A stretch of 12,216 nucleotides of DNA from Baffinella frigidus. Lineage: Eukaryota; Cryptophyceae; Cryptomonadales; Baffinellaceae. Position numbers and translations under genes: made by a program. The stretch is from assembly GCA_026770585.1 (NCBI GenBank), contig MU646567.1, positions 88,728 to 100,943 on the forward strand, read 5' to 3'. Below, piece after piece: positions 1 to 7,548 of this stretch. Numbering within the stretch: position 1 is the stretch's first letter; every line of letters begins with the position of its first letter. Under the pieces are notes generated by a model. The model was not told the origin of the DNA and made no database searches. It was given only the letters and a program-made list of their open reading frames with translations.

Positions 1-52
1 TCACGAAGTGAGCCTATTTCGCCCCCCCCTCCCCCCCTACATGCATGTGATG

Positions 53-3000
53 TTACACGCCGTACTCGTAGAGGTCAGAGTAGATGGTGAAGTGGGAGAC
101 GTAGCGGGCGCTCATGACGAAGCTCATGATCGCGACGATGCCCATCGGCATCATCTTCCCGCTCTTGGAGAGTCGCGTCGCCTGCACCGAAGGTACCGTC
201 ATTATCAGTCAACCACCAAGGCTAAGATTCCATATTTATCAGTCAACCACCGAGACTCGTCACCTGTCCGACCGAGGCCAACAGCACCTGCTCGAGGCTA
301 GAAATGTGACTATTTTAAAGAGTAGATGGTGAAGTGGGACACGTAGCGGGCGCTCATGACGACCTTCATTATCAGGCATCATCTTCCCGCTCTTGGAGAG
401 TCGCGTCGCCTGCCCGCCAGTCAGACGCGAGTCAGTGCCCTACCAGGCTGCCAGGCTGGTTTTGGGATCCCGCTTGGGAGGAGAGAGGCCGCAGAGGCCA
501 AGGCCCGACGCACAAGCGAGACCGAAGGAACCGTCGTTATCAGTCAACCGCCGAGGCTCATGATCGCGACGATGCCCATCGGCATCATCTTCCCGCTCTT
601 CGAGAGGCGCGTCGCCTGCACCGAAGAACCAATCGTTATCAGTCAACCGAAGGAACCTTCATTATCAGTCATCATCTTCCCGCTCTTCGAGAGTCGCGTC
701 GCCTGCAAAGATACCTTCAGTATCAGTCAACCGATACCATCATTGTTAGTCAACTACCGAGGCTCGTCACCTGTCCAACCGAGGCTCATTATCAGTCAAC
801 CATCGGCATCATCTTCCCGCTCTTCGAGAGTCGCGTCACCTGCACCCGAGGATACCTTCACTATCAGTCAACCACCGAGGCTCAAGATACATTCATTATC
901 AGTCAACCACCGAGGCTGATGAAGGTACCTTCGTTATCAGTCAACCACCGAGGCTCGTCATCTGTCCGACCGAGGCTCACGGCACCCCTACACAGGTCAC
1001 AAGTTGCATTTTATTTACGTTCGTTCTTGGATCTACGGGGGAGGACTAGTTCCGTTATCCTGGCAACCGGAAAGCAATCCTGGCGGTTACGTTTCCGTCA
1101 AAGTCAATTATTTGTGGGCATTTCCGGCAACTTTTGCGGATTCCAAGGGAAAATAATAGATGGACGCAGGGCGTAAAATGACATGTAGCTCTCCCGCGTA
1201 GATTGTTTCCTAGGAAACACGCCAGAAGTTTGCGATTGGAGCCAATCCTGAGCGCAGCAATGTTTCATTTGTACCAGGAAACACTTTGATCCCTCACGTG
1301 GCGAGTAGGCTCGTACGCCCTACGGTAGGGCCCTAGGATCCGCCTCGGGCGAGTTAGGGTGAATGTTCACCCTGTGGGCACTTGGGGGATAAGCAGGGAG
1401 CACCAACCTTAATTCTGATGTGTGACCTGGCGCGGTTGTGAGGAGTCCTGGACGGGCCCGCCTCGGGCGGGAGAACAAGTCATTTATGTAGACATTAGAC
1501 ATGAGCCTATTTCGGGGGAAACCTCTCTGAAGAGGATCCCCTGACGTGTGGAATAGAGTACAGGTATTCTGAGCGGTCGCGAACCATGGGGACATCCTTG
1601 ACCTTCTACTGCAAATCCACAGGGGAAGTCTCAAATTCTCTGGACACGACACTACAAGTTTTTATAGGTTGCCTTTTGACGAATTTTGGTCAAGTCCTTG
1701 GGACATTACCCCAAGGAAAAAAGCAGCGGAAAGGATCATTTCCGCTACTTTGGAGCCATGTGCATCTCAAAAAGGCAGTTTCCGCCGGTTCTTTTAACCC
1801 CCACCATAGGCGGACACTGGAACTGGTTCTGCAGGGACAGAGAGGGGGGGGAGAAGGAGGTCTGGGGTCAACGCTCCTTCTCCCCCCCCATAGGGGGGTA
1901 AGGTAACGAAACGTCGGCGACCGCTCGAAAAACTCACGGGCTGCGAGCGTGGCGGGCTGTTCATGCAAAAAGCGTACGTTAACGGAGTAGTAACTTTGGT
2001 ACAAAATGTATAATGCAAAACATTCTTGGGCTTGAAAAGTCCTGAAATCGCTTTTAAAATCGTTTTAGAGCTGGCAAGCCCACGGTAACGAGAGACTTAA
2101 GGGGTCCGTTAACGTAAGCTTTTCGCATTACTGTGGCGGGGCACCCCTGTCGCCGACAGGGGCTCGCCCCGTGTGGCCCAAGAGCATCATCGACAGCGCC
2201 CTTTGGCAAAGTCAAGTCCGACACGTGTCCCACACGGGGCGAGCATGGCGGACACATCCCTCTTTGCCCCTGGGTTGCCTCCACCTTGGAGGCAACCCAG
2301 GGGCAAAGAGGGATGGGGGGAGAAGGAGGGCAAACGGTTGGGCAAACGGTCATGCAAAACTTGACTTTTCTCTCGAAAAAGGGGTCGTCAAACCTCTGCC
2401 AAAAAGGGAGAGCAGGGGTAGGACCGACATAGCGAGGAGCATCATCGAGGCGCCAGGCGGACAGGGAGGAGGGAAGAACCACACAGCGGGCTACGCAGGG
2501 ATGTTCGGTCCGTTTCGGCCCGACTTTTCGTTCCTTTACCCCCCTATGTCCCTACGGTTGGCCCGTAGGCGCGTAGGTCATTTCGCCCAAGGGTTATTCA
2601 GAAACCCCTTCGTAGGCCGCTGTCCACCTTGGAGGCAACCCAGGGACAAATCGTAAGCCAATCTCCCGCAGATGCGCCCGGATTCCAGGCGCATTTTTAT
2701 GGTGGTTGACTTGAGAGACCATCGATTTGCCCAGAAGCTGCCTCCAGGGTGGGCGGGAGGGGAGGGGCAGGACCGACATAGCGAAGAGCATCAACGACAG
2801 TGCCAGCACCATACATGGTATCCCCGCACCCAGGGCTTTTGCAGGAGAAAGAGGTGGAGAAGGAGGGCTGGGGCATTTCCGTTACCTTCTCCGTAGGAAC
2901 CCCCTATCCCTACGAGTTGCCCGTAGCGCCGTAGGTCTTATCGCTCGAGGGTTATCCAGAAATCCCCTCGTAGGCCGCTGTGTGGAGGGGCGGGGGCAGG

Positions 3001-3388
3001 ACCGACATAGCGAAGAACATCATCGACAGCGCCAGCACCATACATGGTATCTCCTGACCCCGTAACCCCCACCATGGGTGCACACTGGAACTGGTTCTGC
3101 AGGGACAGCGAGGGGGGGGGGCACACAGCGGGCTACGAAGGGATTTTCGGGCACTCAGTGCTCGAGTTTCCGTTACCTTATCCGTAGGAACCCCCCTATG
3201 GCCCTATGGGTTTCCTACCGTAGGGTCCTAGATCGTATCGCTTAGGGGTTATTCAAGATCCCTTCGAAGTCCGCTGAGTGGAGAGGAGAGGGGGGGGAGC
3301 CTCGCGCTCGGCGTCGAATGCTATGCGGAGGTTGATGTCCTCTCTCTCTCTCTCTCGCCCCCCCCTCACCTCTCCCACCCCTCCTCAC

Positions 3389-3441
<53 letters not shown>

Positions 3442-5880
3442 GGGGAGACTAGCGGGGGCAGGACCGACATAGCGAAGAGCATCATCGACAGCGCCAGCAC
3501 CATCATGTACGGGTACCCCCGAACCCCAGGACCCCTGCCACCGAGGGGGCATTCTCAACACCAACCCCACTGTGGGATTTGCTCCAGTTGCTGACTTTTG
3601 GCGCGCTTCCTAGGAAATCAAGAATGGAAGTTTGGCAAATTCAACGTGTGGCCGACGCGCATCATCGACAGCGCCGACACCATCATGTACGACACCATCA
3701 TGTACGAATACTCCGCACCCCGGGAACCCTGACAGTGGGGGTTATGTTGAGAACGCCACTGTGGGATTTGCTCCAATTGCTGACTTTTGGCGTGTTTCCT
3801 AGGAAATCAAGAACGGAAGTTTGGCATGTTGAGAACGCCACTTTTCTGTGAGAATCCCACAAACGTGGGGATTATGTTGAGGATTTTCAAAGAACCTGGA
3901 CCCCTGCCACCGGGGGGGCATTCTCAACATTAACCCCAATGAGGGGTTTTCAAAGAAAAGTTGACCCCACACCTGTGGGATTCCTGGTAAGGTCAGTGGA
4001 CTATGGTGAACATATTCGCCAAAAAGGTGAACATAAATCAGGTTCGTCGTCATCTGAGCCCCAGCGTAACGTCGAAAATGTGTTACTACGTTACCTGATT
4101 AGGTGAACTTGGTAACACACGAGTCACACGAGAGTTCTCGTCTCTGTGTTGTGTTCATGTTCGTGTTACTGGCTAAGCACAGGTTATGCTCGTTTGGAAT
4201 TTAGTAACCTTACCAGGCTGTGAGATTATAAGAGAAAACTCCATCCCAGGCCTGTGGTGGAGAGGATTTCTGCGCCTCAGAAAACATCATTCCTACGTCG
4301 GTGGGTTTCTCAGAGACAACTCAATCCCGTACCTGCGGAATTTTCAGACCGTGGAATCAGAAAATCCATGAAGCCCAGTCGTGTGCTCCTCTCGCATAAC
4401 ATGCCACGATGTTCCCTGCCACCTGTCTCCCAGGACCGACCACGCCAACATGGGGAGGGGGGTCGCTTCAAGGTTTGTGATCGGAAGCCTCTTTGGTTTC
4501 AACTCACATACCCCATGGCACCTTTAGCCGCTTCTGCTGTCTTCTTCTGCAGCCGAAGATTCGATGCTTGAAACAGAGAAGGACCCACCCTGGAGGGGAC
4601 TTGCGGCCAATCCCGAATAACCCTTTATCGCAAAAGTTGACATGATGTATACCACTAAAATACATATTAGACCTTTTTGTGAGGGTGGAGAAGCACGAAC
4701 AGGTTATTTAGGGGGAAAATCAGAAATGGCTCCAATGTCACGAACTATGATGCCTCCAACTTTTCTGCCCCTAATTAAAACAAAAAACTTTTCTTCGCAA
4801 AGTTGTAGGCCTTGAACAACTGAGCATCTTTGTTGTCCAAAGGTTTTTGAGAGGATGGGTGGAAGGGTGTGCAAAACCAGATGCGGTGGTTTCGGGGGAG
4901 TCATAGTTTGAGTATGTTTGCGGGCCTCTGATGCCCCAGATTCTTTGAGCGGATCTGTAGGGGACCTTTTGAGGATTCTAGAACCGTCGAGAAAAGTGAA
5001 ATGAGCCCAGGGGGTCGAAAGTTACACCCAATCGAGCGCCTGACGGGCCCGCCTCGGGACCGGGAATCCCCGCAAAGCCTCGTTTTGAGGGCCTGCCCCC
5101 CCTTAATCATGAAATCTGAGATCACATTGGTGAACCAACTTTCAATTATGTTTCACAAATGTGCTCTCAGATTTTATGATTAAGGGGGGGGCGATCATGT
5201 CCCTATGCAAAAGCTCTGCTTCTCCACCCTCCTTTTTGTACCAGATTCATTCATCACGGGGGACTCAGATCGTGAGTCCATTCCCCTTGAAAATCGTAAA
5301 GTTGACTTGAGAATACTTCTGGGTCCGCTCCAGGGCGTCATCCTGCAGATATGTTCCAGGTTCCACCTATGGTTGGAAACCGCAACTCCCAACGGTCCTA
5401 ACGCCTCCGCAACCCTGTCGCGAATGACCGCTCGATCTGGGAAGGCACCTGTCTTTCATTCGTAGAGCGCACCAGCAGATCAGGGCCCCGAACATCACAC
5501 CAAAGCCCAACGACGGTTTGCTTCCCCTGCGCACCCACCCACTCTCCCATCAACTACACACGGAACCCCGCCGATGACATCACTTGTTTCCCCCGAAAAA
5601 ATCCGAGGAGGTTCCAGAGACTGGGTCGCCCCCAGACCTGAGATTCCAGGAAATTCCATCCAAAGCGCGACGCCGCGGATGCGTGCAAGCAACGCCCCGG
5701 CTAATCAAGCACGTTGCTGCAGCGCTGGCGAAAAAAAATCTCTTCGCTGTGAAGCGTTGTCGACGCAAAGGGGTTCTCGGGGAGAGGTGTCCAAGGCGGG
5801 CGGGAGAAGCACTTTGCGAGGTAGCCAAATATCCCCCCGATCCCGATCGTCGCGCCGTAGACGTACGTGAGCGCCGGCAT
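53..5880 (-). CDS. TMEM14/FAX-family small membrane protein, four exons
   Basis: Coding exons on the minus strand are 5813-5880, 5449-5526, 3465-3534 and 53-181, giving 114 codons plus TAA. Introns begin GTGCTT, GTGCCT and GTCCTG and end GCGCAG, TGGCAG and GTGCAG. Phases run 2, 2, 0 and join without a break. Exon 1 encodes MPALTYVYG...GGIFGYLA (helix 1, about residues 5-20). Exon 2 encodes GSKPSLGFGVMFG (helix 2, about 28-45). Exon 3 encodes YMMVLALSMMLFAMS (helix 3). Exon 4 encodes ATRLSKSGKMMPMGIVAIM (helix 4), then a hydrophilic tail ending YEYGV. The junction LALSMMLFAMS/ATRLSKSGK aligns without gaps with the family's third helix, loop and SGK motif. The length suits the family (about 100-115). 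Members are four-helix proteins of mitochondrial or plastid inner membranes, linked to haem-precursor or fatty-acid transport; the substrate and organelle here are unknown. The ATG at 5880 has A at -3 and an in-frame stop upstream. No cleavable targeting peptide is attached. Only 52 nt of 3' flank lie in the window. cDNA would settle exon 3 use, because degenerate copies lie nearby. Confidence 0.9.
198..960. repeat. Irregular minisatellite, ATTATCAGTCAACCACCGAGGCT unit
   Basis: About ten copies of a unit reading TTATCAGTCAACCACCGAGG on the plus strand lie near 200, 238, 537, 635, 660, 719, 790, 860, 897 and 931. Several are extended by CTCGTCACCTGTCCGACC. Copies differ by a few bases and are interleaved with the exon 4 echoes, so unit spacing is irregular. 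On the minus strand this is the 3' part of TMEM14 intron 3, directly next to the acceptor. Confidence 0.85.
321..839 (-). pseudogene. Four truncated echoes of TMEM14 exon 4 with acceptor sites
   Basis: Partial copies of the final exon lie on the same strand at 800-839, 671-702, 556-615 and 375-409, the last continuing after an insertion at 321-362. Each begins right after an AG that matches the real acceptor in position, followed by G(C/T)GACGCG and codons for (A/V)TRLSKSGKMM. They then break off into minisatellite sequence after 32-60 nt. Breaks occur at short shared words, for example GAGC at 556 and GATGG near 800. If spliced, the first three would add 10-25 codons and stop. The copy at 321-409 has the middle of the exon replaced by about 13 nt of minisatellite and shifts frame. 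None encodes the full fourth helix. Confidence 0.85.
1201..1248 (-). repeat. Dispersed repeat, inverted copy of the 3575 and 3764 units
   Basis: Read on the minus strand this stretch contains GGCTCCAATCGCAAACTTC and then GTGTTTCCTAGGAAAC. That matches the plus-strand phrase at 3575-3619 and 3764-3808 (TTGCTCCAATTGCTGACTTT, then TTTCCTAGGAAATC) with several substitutions. The TTTCCTAGGAAA centre is itself palindromic. No coding sense is visible. Confidence 0.65.
1844..1889. repeat. Perfect 16-bp inverted repeat, 14-nt loop
   Basis: A run of eight G plus AGAAGGAG at 1844-1859 is the exact complement of CTCCTTCT plus eight C at 1874-1889. It sits in the 3' half of TMEM14 intron 3. The preceding phrase ending CTGGTTCTGCAGGGACAG recurs near 3085-3110, so it belongs to a repeated block. 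Confidence 0.75.
1963..2128. mobile_element. Fold-back MITE-like element with 24-bp terminal inverted repeats
   Basis: ATGCAAAAAGCGTACGTTAA and following bases at 1963-1986 match the reverse complement of 2105-2128 at 22 of 24 positions. The interior is AT-rich, about 118 bp, with no coding potential. This is the usual shape of a short non-autonomous DNA element, but no convincing target-site duplication is visible, so the class is uncertain. Confidence 0.55.
2160..2245. repeat. Inverted repeat GCTCGCCCCGTGTGG
   Basis: GCTCGCCCCGTGTGG at about 2163-2177 is the exact complement of CCACACGGGGCGAGC at about 2231-2245. It flanks the short exon 3 echo at 2178-2200. It adjoins the 61-bp palindrome and may be part of the same rearranged block. 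Confidence 0.6.
2178..3050 (-). pseudogene. Truncated echoes of TMEM14 exon 3 with donor sites
   Basis: Copies of the 3' end of exon 3 lie downstream of it at 3003-3050, 2774-2820 and 2425-2453. Each carries the intron start GTCCTGCC or GTCCTACC, and codons such as MVLALSMMLFAMS can be read with substitutions: LSLMLFAMS in the second and SMMLLAMS in the third. A shorter piece at 2178-2200 (ALSMML) lacks the donor. All lie in intron 3 in the gene's own orientation, embedded in the larger 230-350 bp repeated block. None retains the exon's acceptor. Confidence 0.8.
2255..2315. repeat. Perfect palindrome, 29-bp arms and 3-nt loop
   Basis: The arm CATCCCTCTTTGCCCCTGGG plus nine more bases (2255-2283) is followed after CCT by its exact reverse complement (2287-2315). 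Part of one arm (CACCTTGGAGGCAACCCAGG) recurs at about 2628-2645 and, degenerate, near 2737. The duplex would extrude as a cruciform, or a transcript would form a 29-bp stem. Perfect arms suggest recent origin or conversion. Confidence 0.9.
3392..3437. repeat. (CT)23 microsatellite
   Basis: An uninterrupted CT dinucleotide run of 46 bp, preceded by a shorter CT run at about 3340-3357. On the minus strand it is a (GA) tract starting about 28 nt after the donor of TMEM14 exon 3, inside intron 3. Confidence 0.95.
3529..3830. repeat. Tandem duplication, period about 189 bp, carrying TMEM14 exon 3
   Basis: The phrase ACTGTGGGATTTGCTCCA recurs at 3569 and 3758, followed by TTTTGGCG and TTCCTAGGAAATCAAGAA in both copies. 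The upstream unit also holds a degenerate copy of exon 3 at 3661-3734. That copy has an acceptor-like TGTCAG, an internal 15-bp duplication of TACATGATGGTGTCG, a one-base frame difference and no donor. GGCATTCTCAACA phrases (about 3549 and 3918) and their inverse GTTGAGAACGCC (about 3745 and 3828) mark inverted ends. Confidence 0.75.
3535..5448 (-). other. Intron 2 of the TMEM14-like gene
   Basis: A 1.9 kb intron from ACAG|GTGCCT to GGTGGCAG|GGG. Its 3' end holds a tandem duplication with a period of about 189 bp (3529-3830) and a third partial copy near 3890-3950. Near 5096-5190 there is a fold-back element. The stretch 4060-5090 has no gene or clear repeat. At 4620-4900 it is noticeably AT-rich compared with its surroundings, and an open frame there has no recognisable protein pattern. 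Confidence 0.75.
5096..5190. mobile_element. Compact fold-back element with 39-bp arms
   Basis: Arms CCCCCCCTTAATCATGAAAT... (5096-5134) and its reverse complement (5152-5190) match at 36 of 39 positions, with a 17-nt loop. The size and shape fit a very short MITE. It lies in TMEM14 intron 2, about 260 bp upstream of exon 2 on the plus-strand map. No target duplication is evident. Confidence 0.75.
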
Positions 5881-6015
5881 CTTTTGGCGGGGCGGAGAGA
5901 GAAGGGGCGACGAGCAGGATGCGGTGACGGAAGCTGGTCAGATCTGGAGCACTTCGATACGTGGACCAAATCGTGGTGACGTTGGGCCCATTTACCACCT
6001 GAAATGGTCAGATAT

Positions 6016-6198
6016 TCACCTTCTTCCGCGAGGAAAAAGCTTGAGCCACAACCTGTAGATCGAGGGGAGGAATCCCGGAGGATCTGGTCGAGCACGGTGG
6101 CCCGGTGTAGGGGCGGCGGAGAGAGCTGCGAACGCCCCAGAAACAGCTGCGAGAGACAGCAGCAGCAGCAGCAGCAGGAGGGGCCAGCGTCCTGCCAT
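6016..6198 (-). CDS. Possible signal-peptide ORF or upstream ORF, 60 residues
   Basis: From ATG at 6198 the frame reads MAGRWP, eight Leu, SLAAVSGAFAALSAAP and then a basic, Pro-rich tail ending in TGA. It resembles a signal peptide with a small-residue cleavage site followed by AF, the bipartite plastid presequence pattern of algae with complex plastids. AAG|GTGAAT near 6018-6020 is a good donor-like site. However, I found no acceptor that would join it in phase to TMEM14 exon 1. It may be the start of another transcript, an upstream ORF in the TMEM14 leader, or chance translation of the CTG repeat. Confidence 0.3.
   Translation of the reverse strand: MAGRWPLLLLLLLLSLAAVSGAFAALSAAPTPGHRARPDPPGFLPSIYRLWLKLFPRGRR
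6157..6177. repeat. (CAG)7 trinucleotide repeat
   Basis: Seven uninterrupted CAG units on the plus strand, read as CTG (Leu) on the minus strand inside the possible signal-peptide frame. Only triplet-preserving length changes would keep that frame. Confidence 0.95.
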
Positions 6199-6320
6199 CC
6201 AACGGAGGAGGAGGGGCCAGCGGCCTGCCCTCTTCCTGACTTCGGAGGAATTTAGAAATTGGGGAGGGGAGTCAGGGTGGGGTCTTCTCTTCTCTCTCGC
6301 CGGCTTGCTGGCTTGTCCGA

Positions 6321-6836
6321 ATGGAGACCGCAGTGGTGCACTCGGTCGAGTTAGTTGAAAAGGCGGCGCACATTCGTGTCTCCAGCTACCTTCCGCCTTC
6401 ATCCGTACCGCCATCAACCACACATACTATCGTCGGCAGCCTTCTCCCCCGAAGCGCCCCGGTCGACGTGAGCAGCCTACCCCCCCAATGCCCCACCCCG
6501 AGGCTCGTCGAGAGCGAGCTTGGCTTCGCGACCAACGAACGTCGGTCATTCAGCGACGATGATTCGTCGCCCAGCCTGCAGTTTGTTTCCTCCATCCCCG
6601 GCGTTGAGCCGTCAGAGCTCTCTTTCACCGTGCTGCAGCAAGCGCACGACAACTCCGAGCAGCAGGCGGGGGGGTCAAGCTTCAAGCAGATGGTTTCGCA
6701 TGTGACAAGCCAGTTTGGAGGCGCACGGAAGATCATGATTGCCCGGCGGCGCAGTTCGAAACGCTCCTCGTCGAGTTTGCCATCCGGCAAGGAGGCGCAG
6801 CGCACAGCATCCTCCGGCGCGGCAGGGAAAGGGTAG
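6321..6836 (+). CDS. Unrecognised Ser-rich protein, 171 residues
   Basis: I do not recognise this protein. It has a Pro/Ser-rich N-terminal half; an RRSFSDDDSS stretch at residues 74-83 that looks like a phosphorylation-type site; a mixed segment EPSELSFTVLQQAHDNSEQQ (97-115); a possible amphipathic stretch FKQMVSHVTSQFGGARKIMI (121-140); and a basic Ser-rich tail RRRSSKRSSSS (142-152). There is no signal peptide or membrane segment, so a soluble, perhaps regulatory protein is likely. An AATAAA lies 103 nt after the TAG, supporting a real 3' end. The start is the first ATG after a pyrimidine-rich leader, with G at +4. It could be the last exon of a longer gene, but the divergent layout favours a single-exon gene. 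A 211-codon minus-strand frame overlaps it and looks less protein-like. Confidence 0.6.
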   Translation: METAVVHSVELVEKAAHIRVSSYLPPSSVPPSTTHTIVGSLLPRSAPVDVSSLPPQCPTPRLVESELGFATNERRSFSDDDSSPSLQFVSSIPGVEPSELSFTVLQQAHDNSEQQAGGSSFKQMVSHVTSQFGGARKIMIARRRSSKRSSSSLPSGKEAQRTASSGAAGKG

Positions 6837-6938
6837 CTAGCTCCTGGGAGCCAAGGGTGTTCTGGCGTGGTGACCCTCGGGCATCGGAATGATGCGGCCG
6901 GCAGGCGCTCGAGCGCTGGGCGGTTGCTGGCGTGTTTT

Positions 6939-6944
6939 AATAAA
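6939..6944 (+). promoter_or_regulatory. AATAAA polyadenylation signal
   Basis: Canonical hexamer 103 nt beyond the stop of the plus-strand gene, followed by a TG-rich stretch TGTACACACAGTGTGAGA. Position and context fit a 3' end signal. Confidence 0.65.
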
Positions 6945-6959
6945 TGTACACACAGTGTG

Positions 6960-7206
6960 AGATTGGCGCTTGTCTCCGAATGGCAATGCGCCACCTCGCA
7001 GACCACTCCACCAACCCTCACGAAGGGACCAACTCCTCAGAACTCGTCGATTTCGAATCTCAGGAATACCCGGGCAGCCTGGAGAATTCGCCTGTGGTGG
7101 AGCCATTTTCCATAGGAATTGGGAAATTGAAAATCATCGATTTGGTCCCACCGTGAGGGTTGGTGGCTGCACCTCTTGTTCTCCTGCACACATTTTCTCT
7201 GGGATA
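6960..7206. other. Intergenic stretch without recognisable features
   Basis: It lies between the plus-strand gene's polyadenylation signal and the first MITE. Short open frames exist on the plus strand but show no family pattern. It is probably 3' flank. Confidence 0.5.
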
Positions 7207-7327
7207 CAGGGGTACCTCGCTCATAAGAAACTACCCTTCCCCTAGGACCACCGTAGGGCCCTAGGCATAGTCTTACTGTAGGGTCCTAGCTAGGGGGGGG
7301 CACTTTCTTATGAGCGAGGTACCCCTG
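7207..7327. mobile_element. MITE family A, copy 1
   Basis: The termini CAGGGGTACCTCGCTCATAA and its inverse enclose a palindromic core built from CCTAGGACC, CCGTAGGGCCCTAGG and CTGTAGGGTCCTAG. Total length is 121 bp. TA precedes the left end; the right flank reads GAG, so the TA duplication is not preserved on that side. Confidence 0.85.
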
Positions 7328-7430
7328 GAGTGGCAGAACATGCAGCACATGTCTTGGCCTCCGCTTTCAAGGTTGGCCACACTTCTAGCGACAAGCAGCT
7401 GTAAAGGGTACGAAGGGGTACGGGGGGGTA

Positions 7431-7546
7431 CAGGGGTACCTCGCTCATAAGAAAGTGCCCCCCCTCCTAGGACTACCATAGGGCCCTAGGCGTAGGCCTA
7501 CTGTAGGGTCCTAGGGGGCGGCGGTTTCTTATGAGCGAGGTACCCC
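7431..7546. mobile_element. MITE family A, copy 2
   Basis: Left end CAGGGGTACCTCGCTCATAA preceded by TA, right end TTATGAGCGAGGTACCCC, with the same GTAGGGCCCTAGG-type core. The right end abuts, within a few bases, the left end of the next element, so the two are tandem or nested. Confidence 0.85.
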
Positions 7547-7548
7547 TT

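Larger units (their letters stand above)
182..3464 (-). other. Intron 3 of the TMEM14-like gene, repeat-swollen
   Basis: This 3.3 kb intron runs from TCG|GTCCTG to GGTGCAG|GCG. Nearly all of it is repeat-derived: echoes of exon 3 at the 5' side (2178-3050), echoes of exon 4 at the 3' side (321-839), a minisatellite (198-960), a fold-back element (1963-2128), a perfect long palindrome (2255-2315) and a CT microsatellite (3392-3437). A block of about 230-350 bp is repeated irregularly around 2530-2640, 2870-3050 and 3160-3290. It shares a phrase like CCGTAGGAACCCCC, then GTAGGCCGCTG, then the exon 3 edge. The stretch 840-1200 holds the end of the minisatellite and otherwise nothing I recognise; 1250-1700 holds only short MITE-core and GC-rich fragments. 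Confidence 0.8.
5881..6320. promoter_or_regulatory. Divergent intergenic region, probable bidirectional promoter
   Basis: It separates the minus-strand TMEM14 start codon (5880) from the plus-strand start at 6321. It must hold both promoters and both 5' leaders if the two starts are right. A pyrimidine-rich tract TCTTCTCTTCTCTCTC lies at about 6283-6298, just ahead of the plus-strand ATG. No TATA box can be picked out. It also contains a (CAG)7 run and a short minus-strand frame. Confidence 0.55.

Noticed and set aside
198-960. CRISPR-like array of about 24-bp repeats
   Set aside because: Repeats are imperfect, spacing is irregular, spacers contain exon copies, and the context is a eukaryotic intron.
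334-1176. 280-codon plus-strand open frame
   Set aside because: It reads through the minisatellite and antisense to the exon 4 echoes; the protein is just repeats of YQSTTEA and HHLPALRE. The minus strand carries the real exon.
1725-1746. Small hairpin AGCGGAAA...TTTCCGCT
   Set aside because: Eight-bp arms are common by chance in a sequence this repetitive; not enough to call a terminator or RNA.
2054-2482. 142-codon minus-strand open frame
   Set aside because: It crosses the perfect palindrome, so it contains two inverted-derived Pro-rich copies; it is a by-product of repeats within intron 3.
3661-3734. Alternative genuine exon 3 of the TMEM14-like gene
   Set aside because: It has an AG at the right place, but there is a one-base frame difference, an internal 15-bp duplication and no donor. 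The copy at 3465-3534 joins both neighbours in phase.
5580-6095. 171-codon minus-strand open frame
   Set aside because: It overlaps TMEM14 exon 1 and intron 1 in another frame; the correct frame at 5813-5880 matches the family.
6386-7021. 211-codon minus-strand open frame overlapping the plus-strand Ser-rich gene
   Set aside because: Cys-rich and low in pattern, and it spans past the plus-strand AATAAA. The opposite frame has the better composition and a 3' signal. Not fully excluded.
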